This document shows positions 16,271 to 22,973 of a stretch of DNA of 39,837 bases, piece after piece. The notes under the pieces were generated by a model. That model was not told the origin of the DNA and searched no databases. It saw only the letters and a program-made list of their open reading frames with translations. The first letter of the stretch is position 1. Every line of letters starts with the position of its first letter. The translations under genes were made by a program, and so were the position numbers. The stretch is from assembly GCA_017962275.1 (NCBI GenBank), contig JAGCVQ010000015.1, positions 1 to 39,837 on the forward strand, read 5' to 3'. The DNA is from Bacteroidales bacterium. Its GTDB lineage: Bacteria; Bacteroidota; Bacteroidia; Bacteroidales; WCHB1-69.

Positions 16271-16492
16271 TCAGTTTTGATTGGTGTTGAACGAGTCTTT
16301 CCGTCTGAAAATCATCTCCAACCCCAACACATCCAACAGTTTCTGCAGGGTGATAAGGGAGGGATTGGCCACACCGCGCTCGATGTCCTTGACCGTTGCG
16401 ATGCCCACACCGGAAAATTCCGCAAGATCCTGCTGCGAAATTCCCAACTGCGCCCGCCTCTCTTTGATGATTGTTCCGACGTTTTTATCCAT
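16271..16492 (-). CDS. HipB-like XRE-family antitoxin/repressor
   Basis: A 73-residue Cro/C1-type helix-turn-helix protein. The HTH runs from about residue 8 to 60, with LGISQQDLAEFSGVG and TVKDIERGVANPSL covering the helices. A short tail follows, ending KDSFNTNQN. It is the first gene of the hipB-hipS-hipT operon and probably binds the two repeats flanking the promoter. I chose the start at 16492. An in-frame ATG at 16522 would lie upstream of the likely transcription start set by the -7 element at 16520-16527. HipB proteins normally dimerise on palindromes, which fits the two-fold sites seen here. Confidence 0.87.
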   Translation of the reverse strand: MDKNVGTIIKERRAQLGISQQDLAEFSGVGIATVKDIERGVANPSLITLQKLLDVLGLEMIFRRKDSFNTNQN

Positions 16493-16494
16493 AA

Positions 16495-16512
16495 AGTATG
16501 ATATGTTATACT
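16495..16512. promoter_or_regulatory. Putative HipB operator 1, AGTAT-N8-ATACT
   Basis: A perfect 5-bp inverted repeat with an 8-bp spacer, immediately upstream of the hipB start and over the expected transcription start. The 5-N8-5 geometry equals that of the E. coli HipB operators (TATCC-N8-GGATA). Confidence 0.75.
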
Positions 16513-16519
16513 CCGGCGG

Positions 16520-16527
16520 CAAAAGTA
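16520..16527 (-). promoter_or_regulatory. -7 element TACTTTTG (hip operon)
   Basis: Minus-strand A8, TCG, TACTTTTG, CCGCC. It lies between the two putative operators, so repressor bound at both would bracket the polymerase. Confidence 0.7.
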
Positions 16528-16555
16528 CGATTTTTTTTCATATAGGGGTTTGGAA

Positions 16556-16573
16556 AGTATGAAATGTTGTACT
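16556..16573. promoter_or_regulatory. Putative HipB operator 2, AGTAT-N8-GTACT
   Basis: A second copy with a spacer nearly identical to operator 1 (GAAATGTT against GATATGTT) and one arm mismatch. The centres are 61 bp apart, about six helical turns, so two dimers would face the same side of the DNA. Confidence 0.72.
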
Positions 16574-16578
16574 TTTGT

Positions 16579-16681
16579 GCAGTGGCCGTAAGGCCGCTGC
16601 GGGTGCCCCTACCCCGGCCTTCGGCCACTCCTTCCTGAGGAAGGGGAATTGTCCTTCGGCCGCTGCTGCCTGCAGTGGCCA
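16579..16681. repeat. Cluster of GC-rich hairpins upstream of the hip promoter
   Basis: The first hairpin (16579-16600) pairs GCAG-N-GGCC with GGCC-N-CTGC around a GTAA tetraloop. GGCC-TTC-GGCC and CCTTCC-TGA-GGAAGG follow, then more TCCTTCGGCC copies. The region is non-coding and lies between the clc 3' end and the hip operators. It may terminate clc transcription or be a mobile palindromic repeat. Confidence 0.6.
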
Positions 16682-16695
16682 GAAAAAGACTTCCA

Positions 16696-16709
16696 ACGTC
16701 ACACGTCAA
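16696..16709. repeat. 7-bp repeat ACGTCAC x2 at the clc stop
   Basis: ACGTCAC and ACGTCAA are tandem. On the minus strand they read GTGACGT, and the clc stop codon TGA (16706-16708) lies in one of them. The same heptad makes a four-unit array at 18573-18600, on the other side of clc. Confidence 0.75.
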
Positions 16710-18493
16710 TCCTCTGAATTGTCCGCGATAAATGTCTGATATTCCGACAGGAACTTCGCTTTTGAGACGAAGCCGATGTACTTTCGGTCGCGGGTGATGA
16801 CGGGCATGTTGAAGTTGCCGGTGCGCTTGAATTTCTCCAGCACCACGGCGGCGGTGTCGTCGTCGTAGATGAATTCCTCCGGTTCGATCATCAGATCTTC
16901 AACGTGAATGGTGTCGTATAGTTCCTGTTTGAAGATGGTCTCGCGGTGGTCGTCCATCACCAGAAGTCCGGAGAAGAGGTCGTTCTCGTCGATGACCACG
17001 AAGAGGTTGCGCTTGCATTGGGCGATCACCTCCGTGTATTTGCGCAGGGTGCTGTGGACGGGGATCGTCAGGATGTTGGTGTCGATCGTATTTTGCCAGG
17101 GCAGCTTACGCAGGGCGTATTTGTCTTTGTTGTGGGTCCGGAGGTTATCCTTTTCGGCCAGCGGCTGCGTATAGACGGAGTATTTTTCGAACGGATTGAC
17201 GCAGAGGTAGGAGCAGGCCGCGGTGACCATCAGCGGAATCAGTAGCGTGTAACCCGTTGAGGATTCGGCGATTAGGAACATCGCGGTGAGCGGAGCCTGC
17301 ATCACGCCGGTCATCACGCCGGCCATGCCCGCGAGGATGAAGTTGACGTAGGGCAGGTCGATGCCGAGGAAGACGTGCGCCACGTGCGCCACGAGGAATC
17401 CGACAAATGCGCCGATGAAGAGGGTGGGGGCGAAAACGCCGCCCACGCCGCCGGCGGTGGTGGTGAACGTGGTGGCGAAAACTTTCATCAGGATGATGCC
17501 GATGACCGCCAGCACCAACATTCCTTCGTGCCCCATCAGCTTCAGCAACGGCGAGTTATTGAAGACGGAGAGCCATTCGCCGTGCAGCAGGTCGTTGACG
17601 TTGTTGTAGCCTTCGCCGTAGAAAGCGGGGAAAAGGTAGATGAGCAGACAGAGGGCTAACGAGCCGATCAGCGCCCGCACATAGACCTTCTTGATTTTGC
17701 GCATCTGCTTCTCCAACCAGCGCGAAGTGCGGAGGAAATAGACCGAGATGAAGCCGCAGAGGCAGCCCAAGATGATGTAGAACGGGATGTTGGCCACCGA
17801 GAATCCTTGCGTGGCACCGATGGTGAACATCACGTCTTGCCCGAGGAAGAGCACCGACATCACCGTGCCGGTGGCGGCTGAGAGCAGTAGCGGCAACAGT
17901 GCGCTGCCGGTAAGATCGAGCATCAGCACCTCGAAGGTGAAGACCAATGCCGCGATGGGGGCTTTGAAGATGGCGGCCATGGCGGCGGTGGAACCGCAGG
18001 CCAACAAGAGCGTGGTTTGTCGCGTGTTGAGGTGGAAAAATCGCGCCACATTGGAACCGATGGCGCTGCCGGTGAGCACGATGGGGGCCTCCAAACCTAC
18101 AGAACCGCCAAATCCTACGGTGATGGCACTCGCCACCATGGAGGAATAGACGTTGTGGAACCGCAGCTTGCCGTCGCTCTTGCAGATGGCTTTCAGCACG
18201 ATGCTCACGCCGTGGCTGAGGTTGTCGCGCACCACGCGCCGCACGAAGAGGAGCGTGAGGAAGATGCCGATGGGCGGGAAAATCAGGTAGAGATAGTTAA
18301 TGTCCGTCACCTCGAACGCCTGGCTCAGCATACGTGTGGTGAAATGCAGCAGGTTCTTGATGATGATGGCTGCCGCAGCGCCCAAAAGGCCGATGATCAC
18401 ACTGAGAACCAATACGGTAGTCCTGTCCGTGAAATGTTTTTTCACGAACCGTCTGAACCGCGCCACCGCATATAGAAATCGTCTGTTTTTCAT
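16706..18493 (-). CDS. ClC-family chloride channel/transporter with CBS pair
   Basis: A 595-residue membrane protein with about ten to twelve hydrophobic segments (30-450) and two CBS domains at the C-terminus (about 465-590). CBS domains bind adenine nucleotides in some ClCs. GSVGLEAP contains the external gating glutamate, Glu135. GGVGGVFAPTLFIGAFVG is the second selectivity-filter segment. At the internal proton glutamate position of E. coli ClcA, the segment KAPIAALVFTFEV reads Glu188-Val189, with Val where ClcA has Glu203; eukaryotic ClC channels also have Val there. The central Ser of GSGIP is replaced in NLSHGVS. It may therefore be a channel or a poorly proton-coupled exchanger. It has its own TACATTTG promoter. 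Confidence 0.92.
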   Translation of the reverse strand: MKNRRFLYAVARFRRFVKKHFTDRTTVLVLSVIIGLLGAAAAIIIKNLLHFTTRMLSQAFEVTDINYLYLIFPPIGIFLTLLFVRRVVRDNLSHGVSIVLKAICKSDGKLRFHNVYSSMVASAITVGFGGSVGLEAPIVLTGSAIGSNVARFFHLNTRQTTLLLACGSTAAMAAIFKAPIAALVFTFEVLMLDLTGSALLPLLLSAATGTVMSVLFLGQDVMFTIGATQGFSVANIPFYIILGCLCGFISVYFLRTSRWLEKQMRKIKKVYVRALIGSLALCLLIYLFPAFYGEGYNNVNDLLHGEWLSVFNNSPLLKLMGHEGMLVLAVIGIILMKVFATTFTTTAGGVGGVFAPTLFIGAFVGFLVAHVAHVFLGIDLPYVNFILAGMAGVMTGVMQAPLTAMFLIAESSTGYTLLIPLMVTAACSYLCVNPFEKYSVYTQPLAEKDNLRTHNKDKYALRKLPWQNTIDTNILTIPVHSTLRKYTEVIAQCKRNLFVVIDENDLFSGLLVMDDHRETIFKQELYDTIHVEDLMIEPEEFIYDDDTAAVVLEKFKRTGNFNMPVITRDRKYIGFVSKAKFLSEYQTFIADNSED

Positions 18494-18511
18494 ACGACAA
18501 ACTCAGGGCGG

Positions 18512-18519
18512 CAAATGTA
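18512..18519 (-). promoter_or_regulatory. -7 element TACATTTG (clc)
   Basis: Minus-strand A8, TG, TACATTTG, CCGCC, about 20 bp before the clc start. Confidence 0.72.
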
Positions 18520-18572
18520 CATTTTTTTTGGAACGAGAAACGGTTGAGTAATGAACTTGGAAAGATTTTCAC

Positions 18573-18600
18573 ACGTCACACGTCTTACGTCATACGTCAA
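18573..18600. repeat. 7-bp array ACGTCAN x4
   Basis: ACGTCAC, ACGTCTT, ACGTCAT and ACGTCAA in tandem. The array ends directly against the A-tract of the trxA promoter and may act as upstream promoter DNA. The heptad is the same as at 16696-16709. Confidence 0.85.
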
Positions 18601-18609
18601 AAAAAAATG

Positions 18610-18617
18610 TATCTTTG
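18610..18617 (+). promoter_or_regulatory. -7 element TATCTTTG (trxA)
   Basis: A9, TG, TATCTTTG, CGGC, about 30 bp before the trxA start. It probably also drives the POT transporter 21 bp beyond trxA. Confidence 0.78.
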
Positions 18618-18646
18618 CGGCTTAATAATTTTAAAATCCAAAAACT

Positions 18647-18961
18647 ATGGCATTAGCAATTAACAATGAGAATTTTGAGACCCTGATCAAAGGCGACAAG
18701 CTGGTTGTCATTGACTTCTGGGCAACCTGGTGCGGCCCGTGCCGGAGCATCGCTCCCATCGTGGAGGAGGTCGCCGCCGAATTTGAAGGCAAGGCCGTGG
18801 TCGGCAAATGCGACACCGACGAGAACGGTGACATCGCCATGCAGTTCGGCATCATGAACATCCCCACGCTGGTCTTCATCAAGAACGGTGAGCTTGTCGA
18901 TCGTCACGTCGGCGTGATCAAGAAAGACGAGCTGGTGGCGAAGATCAACCAACATCTGTAA
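18647..18961 (+). CDS. trxA: Thioredoxin
   Basis: A 104-residue thioredoxin of typical length, a cytoplasmic dithiol carrier. The redox motif WCGPC (residues 28-32) is canonical. The cis-proline loop reads NIPTLVFIKNG. No signal peptide is present. A strong TATCTTTG promoter precedes it. The POT-type transporter gene starts 21 bp downstream on the same strand. Confidence 0.96.
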   Translation: MALAINNENFETLIKGDKLVVIDFWATWCGPCRSIAPIVEEVAAEFEGKAVVGKCDTDENGDIAMQFGIMNIPTLVFIKNGELVDRHVGVIKKDELVAKINQHL

Positions 18962-18982
18962 ACAATTAAAATTCAATAAAGT

Positions 18983-20629
18983 ATGAGTATAGCTGCTATT
19001 ATTTGTCTTGTCGGCGCACTCACCATTGTGCCGTTCATCATTTATTATGTGAAGGAAGCTAAACATCACCCGAAAGGCCTCATCGCGGCAGCTTTGAGTA
19101 ACATGGGCGAGCGCTTCGGCTACTACATCATGAACGCCGTGCTGCTTCTCTTCTTAGTGTCAAAGTTCGGTCTTCCCGATGGTACGGCCGGTGTCATCTA
19201 TTCCGTGTTCTACTTCGGAATTTATGTCTTGAGTTTAGTGGGCGGTATCATCGCCGACAAAACCCAGAACTACAACAAAACCATCCAATGGGGTTTGATC
19301 ATCATGGCCATCGGCTATGTGGTGATGGCTATCCCGTTGTTCAGCAAAACGGCTGAAGGTGCCATTTTGGACAGCGGTGCAGGCTGGGCCACCATCCTGA
19401 CGATCACCTGTATGGCGCTGTTGTTCATCGCTTTCGGTAACGGTCTGTTCAAGGGCAACCTGCAGGCTATCGTCGGTAAGCTCTACGACGAATTCGAGGC
19501 CGAGGCCGCGAAGGAAGGCGAAGAAGCTTTGGCTGAGGCTAAGAAACGCCGCGACTCCGGTTTCCAGATTTTCTACGTCTTCATCAACATCGGCGGCTTC
19601 TTTGCCCCGTTCATCGCTCCGTTCCTGCGCGAGTGGTGGCTGAAGGCGCATCACCTTGTCTATAACGCCGATATGTCCGGCCTCTGCCACCAGTTCCTCG
19701 CGAACGGTCAGGAGACCCAGAAGTTCACCGAGACCATGGCCGCTGTGCTGCAACCCGGTTACAACTTCACCGATACGGCTGCATTCTGCTCCGACTACAT
19801 CACCGTCTTCAACCAAGGCGTGCACTTCTCTTTCATCGCCTCTGTGATTGCCATGGCTATCTCATTGGTTATCTTCTTGGTGAACAAGTACAAATTCCCG
19901 CAACCCGCTAAGAAAGAGCAGGCTCAGGTGATTGAATACACCGCTGAGGAGAAAATGGCTATGGCGAAGGAGATCAAACAACGTCTGTACGCTTTGTTCG
20001 CCGTGCTGGGTATCGCTATCTTCTTCTGGTTCTCTTTCCACCAGAACGGTCAGTCTTTGTCCGTGTTCGCCCGCGACTTCGTCAAGACGGATGCCATCGC
20101 TCCTGAAATCTGGCAGGCGTTGAACCCCTATTTTGTCATTATCCTCACCCCGCTGATGATCATCTTCAACAAGCGAGTCACGATGTCCACCCCGCGCAAA
20201 ATCGCTTTGGGTATGGCCATCGCCGGCAGTGCGTACCTTTTCCTGATGATCTTCTCCATCGTCAAGAATTATCCTTCCGGTGAAGAGTTCCGCGCTATGG
20301 ACATCGCTCAGATGGCCGCCGCAGGTCTTGCCAAAGCCGCTCCTTGGGTGCTGCTCGTGACCTACTTCCTGTTGACCGTTGCTGAGTTGTTCATCTCCCC
20401 GCTGGGTCTGTCGTTCGTTTCCAAAGTGGCTCCGCGCCACATGGTGGGCTTGTGCCAGGGCTTGTGGCTCGGTGCTACCGCCATCGGCAACCTGATGATT
20501 TGGCTCGGCCCCGTGATGTACAACGCCTGGCCGATCAAATACTGCTGGGCCGTCTTCGCAGCGGTTTGCTTCGTCTCCATGGCCGTCATGCTCGGTATGG
20601 TGAAGTGGCTCGAAAGAGTGACGCAGTAA
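18983..20629 (+). CDS. POT/PTR2-family proton-coupled peptide transporter
   Basis: A 548-residue major-facilitator protein of the proton-dependent oligopeptide transporter family, with about 12-14 membrane helices. The helix-1 motif reads NMGERFGYY, where the family consensus is ExxERFxYY, so the first acidic residue of the proton-coupling motif is Asn. The PTR2 signature FYVFINIGG is intact. GNGLFKGNLQAIVG corresponds to the helix-4/5 signature. A charged cytoplasmic loop (about 170-190, rich in Glu, Ala and Lys) and an extracellular insertion near residue 225 lengthen it. Substrates are presumably di- and tripeptides. A clear terminator follows the stop, ending a trxA-POT transcription unit. 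Confidence 0.9.
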   Translation: MSIAAIICLVGALTIVPFIIYYVKEAKHHPKGLIAAALSNMGERFGYYIMNAVLLLFLVSKFGLPDGTAGVIYSVFYFGIYVLSLVGGIIADKTQNYNKTIQWGLIIMAIGYVVMAIPLFSKTAEGAILDSGAGWATILTITCMALLFIAFGNGLFKGNLQAIVGKLYDEFEAEAAKEGEEALAEAKKRRDSGFQIFYVFINIGGFFAPFIAPFLREWWLKAHHLVYNADMSGLCHQFLANGQETQKFTETMAAVLQPGYNFTDTAAFCSDYITVFNQGVHFSFIASVIAMAISLVIFLVNKYKFPQPAKKEQAQVIEYTAEEKMAMAKEIKQRLYALFAVLGIAIFFWFSFHQNGQSLSVFARDFVKTDAIAPEIWQALNPYFVIILTPLMIIFNKRVTMSTPRKIALGMAIAGSAYLFLMIFSIVKNYPSGEEFRAMDIAQMAAAGLAKAAPWVLLVTYFLLTVAELFISPLGLSFVSKVAPRHMVGLCQGLWLGATAIGNLMIWLGPVMYNAWPIKYCWAVFAAVCFVSMAVMLGMVKWLERVTQ

Positions 20630-20656
20630 TCGGAACTCTTACCATTATTATAATAG

Positions 20657-20688
20657 AGAGACCTGTCGGAGGATGGGTCTCTTTTTTT
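20657..20688 (+). terminator. Rho-independent terminator after the POT gene
   Basis: AGAGACCT pairs with GGGTCTCT (one G:U) across a 10-nt loop and is followed by a T-run, 28 bp past the stop codon. Confidence 0.88.
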
Positions 20689-20690
20689 GT

Positions 20691-20753
20691 GAACAGTGAT
20701 TAGTGATTAGTGAACAGTGATTAGTGATCAGTGAGTGGTGATCAGTGATCAGT
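20691..20753. repeat. 7-bp array GATTAGT/GATCAGT x9
   Basis: Nine consecutive heptads (GAACAGT, GATTAGT, GATCAGT, GAGTGGT variants) follow directly on the terminator's T-run. It is the longest heptad array in the window and sits upstream of the barrel-protein promoter. Confidence 0.93.
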
Positions 20754-20788
20754 GTGCGTGTGACGATGCGGGGTTGTCCAAAAAATTG

Positions 20789-20796
20789 TACCTTTG
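20789..20796 (+). promoter_or_regulatory. -7 element TACCTTTG (outer-membrane protein gene)
   Basis: A6, TTG, TACCTTTG, CCGC, about 20 bp before the ATG at 20817. Confidence 0.75.
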
Positions 20797-20816
20797 CCGC
20801 AATATTTTTGGACATT

Positions 20817-21500
20817 ATGAGAAAGCATCACCTTAAAACATTATTGCTCATCGCGCTTCTTTTTGGAACAGCGATAACCGCCGACGCCCAGTGGTCCGTG
20901 GGCGTCAAAGGCGGGTGGGACTACACCTCCATCACCCGCTCCAACGCAGGACGCATCGATGAAACCTACTCGCCATTAAGCGGTTACGATGTCGGCATAC
21001 AGGCCCGCTACGGCTTCACGAACTGGTTTGCCCTCCGCGCCGACCTCAGCGTGATGCGTCGTTCCCACCGCATGGACCGTCATCTCGATTACCTCGATTC
21101 GCTCTACACCGAGCACCACAACCTCTACCTGATGCTGCCCATCCTGGCCGACTTCTCCTTCGGCGGCGCCCATTTCCGTGGCCACGCCATGGTTGGAGGT
21201 TATGTCGGCTACTGGCTGCAGGATCACATCAAGGGCAAAACCTACTGGATGACGGACTATGTCATGTATTATAACCCCTTCGATGAGAAGCGTCCCTTCA
21301 CGCAAGAGGACCGCCGTTTCACCGCAGGTATTACTGGAGGTCTGGGCTTAAGCTACCTCATCGACGACCACTGGGGCCTCAACCTCGACGCGCTTTACTA
21401 CTACGACCTCGTCAGCCACCGCCGCAGTTCTGCGCACCTGCAAGACCCGAGGTACCTGAATACGTTGTCGGTGACGTTTGGGGTTACGTATCAGTTTTAG
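20817..21500 (+). CDS. Outer-membrane beta-barrel protein (PorT/OmpW-like)
   Basis: A 227-residue secreted protein with a signal peptide (about 1-24, ending ADAQ). Alternating amphipathic strands begin WSVGVKGGWDY. The C-terminal strand VTFGVTYQF ends in Phe, as outer-membrane barrels do. The length fits an eight-stranded barrel. Barrels of this kind are common in Bacteroidota and mostly uncharacterised. I chose the ATG at 20817 because the TACCTTTG promoter excludes the upstream ATG at 20745. The stop codon TAG abuts an array of GTTCAAA heptads. Confidence 0.75.
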   Translation: MRKHHLKTLLLIALLFGTAITADAQWSVGVKGGWDYTSITRSNAGRIDETYSPLSGYDVGIQARYGFTNWFALRADLSVMRRSHRMDRHLDYLDSLYTEHHNLYLMLPILADFSFGGAHFRGHAMVGGYVGYWLQDHIKGKTYWMTDYVMYYNPFDEKRPFTQEDRRFTAGITGGLGLSYLIDDHWGLNLDALYYYDLVSHRRSSAHLQDPRYLNTLSVTFGVTYQF

Positions 21501-21535
21501 GTTCAAAGTTCAAGGTTCAAAGTTCAAAGTTCAAG
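21501..21535. repeat. 7-bp array GTTCAAA/GTTCAAG x5
   Basis: Five consecutive heptads starting at the base after the stop codon of the barrel-protein gene. Confidence 0.93.
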
Positions 21536-21557
21536 AGAACACATTATATAAACATAA

Positions 21558-21624
21558 TTCCTTAAGCAGTCCCGGAGGGACAACATCTTAATAACCCCAC
21601 ATAAGGCGAAGCCGCAATGTGGGG
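21558..21624 (+). repeat. Dispersed structured repeat, copy A
   Basis: The repeat contains CCTTAAGCA, a GTCCC-GGA-GGGAC hairpin (21569-21581), TTAATAA, and a long hairpin with 8-bp outer stem CCCCACAT/ATGTGGGG (21595-21624) enclosing GGC-GAA-GCC. A second copy in the opposite orientation lies at 32118-32194. It sits in the 190-bp gap before the S41 peptidase gene. More AAGG/GCGAAGCC-rich sequence follows to about 21660. Confidence 0.88.
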
Positions 21625-21690
21625 GCCCGCAGCGAAGCCGACGAAGGAGCGCAATATGGGGGTCAAGACAAAACATAGAAAAGTATCAAT

Positions 21691-22968
21691 ATGAAAAGAA
21701 TCATCACAATAGCAGCCGTAATCACTCTGCTTTTCACCTCCTGCCGCAAGGAGGCCGATTACATGCCCTACATCGGGGAGAACGGTAAGTTAGCCTACAG
21801 CACCTATACCGAACAGTTCGATTACCTTTGGAAAGTCCTCAGCACGGGCTACGTCTTCTGGGATGTCGATACCACGGATTGGGATGCCGCATACGAGCGC
21901 TATCTCCCTAAATTCCAAGAGCTTGACGCCAAATACGAAAAACAGGGTTATGTGCCGACGGAAGAGTTGAGATCGCTCTATACCGGTTTGGTCGGCGGTC
22001 TGCGCGACCACCACCTCTCCTTCCGGGTCCGGAATCTGCATCCGGCGCCCGATGACATGAGCTCTGCCGTGAGCGTAACTCCCTACAATTTGGAAATTCC
22101 CACCCGCGACTACTATTTCGAGTCGGCATCCGATGAAAATGCCCGAATACAGGGCTTCCTGCAGAATATTGAAAATCAATACACTGTTGAGGCGCACGAA
22201 TCGTGTGTGGCGTATGAGCCGAACTTGGGATTGACGGTGACATACCATTACATCCTTTTCAAACTGTCTGACGGTCGGAAGGTTCCCTATCTGTGGCAGT
22301 CGTCGGCCGGTATCACCCCGATTATGCTCCAGAACGGCGAAGGGGCACAGCTGCTCGACCATTACTTCCGGGCCATCGTTGAGACGCCCCGCGAACAGCT
22401 GGCGGGCATCATCCTCGACAACCGCTGCAACCGCGGCGGCTATCAGGATGACCTCGACTACCTCATCGGCAACTACCTCAATGAGAAGACGGAGATTATG
22501 AAAACCCGCTACAAAGAGGGTCCGGGACGGCTGGAGCATTCCCCGTGGACGCCCTACTACATCTTCCCGAACTCCCGCTACCACCGTGACATCACGGCGG
22601 AGAACATCCCCTACGTGATTCTTTGCGACATCAATTCGGTGAGCATGGGCGAAATTGAACCGATGACCATCAAGGCGGTGCTGCCCACCAGCCATACCAT
22701 CGGCGAGCGCACGCACGGCGGCACGGGTCCGCTGCAGCCTGCCGACTGGATTGACCTTAACTACGGCGGTCCGTTCGGGACCAGCAACTTGTCGAACGGC
22801 CACTACGTCTATACCTCCTCTTTCGAGGCGCAGATCAGCGGCAAGGTTTGGGAGGGCATCGGTCACACCCCCGACGAGATTATCTTACGCAAAGACTACA
22901 ACGGCGACCTCCGTCCGCAGCTGGACGCCGCCTTGCAATACATCCTGAGCCATCCGGTGAACAATTAA
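21691..22968 (+). CDS. S41-family peptidase, lipoprotein
   Basis: A 425-residue lipoprotein with a lipobox LFTSC (Cys18). An N-terminal helical region leads to LRDHHLSF (His107/His108), equivalent to the histidine of the tricorn-type S41 core. NSVSMGE supplies the probable nucleophile Ser318. Ctp-type S41 proteases have a catalytic Lys in the following SKTxG loop; here it reads GERTHGGTG, with Arg. The enzyme therefore probably uses Ser/His as in tricorn-like members. No PDZ domain is obvious. It is predicted to be periplasmic or surface exposed. Guanine deaminase starts 5 bp after the stop, so the two are probably cotranscribed, although their functions are not obviously linked. Confidence 0.85.
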   Translation: MKRIITIAAVITLLFTSCRKEADYMPYIGENGKLAYSTYTEQFDYLWKVLSTGYVFWDVDTTDWDAAYERYLPKFQELDAKYEKQGYVPTEELRSLYTGLVGGLRDHHLSFRVRNLHPAPDDMSSAVSVTPYNLEIPTRDYYFESASDENARIQGFLQNIENQYTVEAHESCVAYEPNLGLTVTYHYILFKLSDGRKVPYLWQSSAGITPIMLQNGEGAQLLDHYFRAIVETPREQLAGIILDNRCNRGGYQDDLDYLIGNYLNEKTEIMKTRYKEGPGRLEHSPWTPYYIFPNSRYHRDITAENIPYVILCDINSVSMGEIEPMTIKAVLPTSHTIGERTHGGTGPLQPADWIDLNYGGPFGTSNLSNGHYVYTSSFEAQISGKVWEGIGHTPDEIILRKDYNGDLRPQLDAALQYILSHPVNN

Positions 22969-22973
22969 ATCGT

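Noticed and set aside
16569-16576. Plus-strand TACTTTTG overlapping operator 2 as a divergent promoter
   Set aside because: Nothing downstream on that strand is coding, and the match comes from the operator repeat itself.
16506-16709. Small open frame through the hairpin region upstream of hipB
   Set aside because: It consists of palindromic repeat DNA, has no start signal and covers the promoter.
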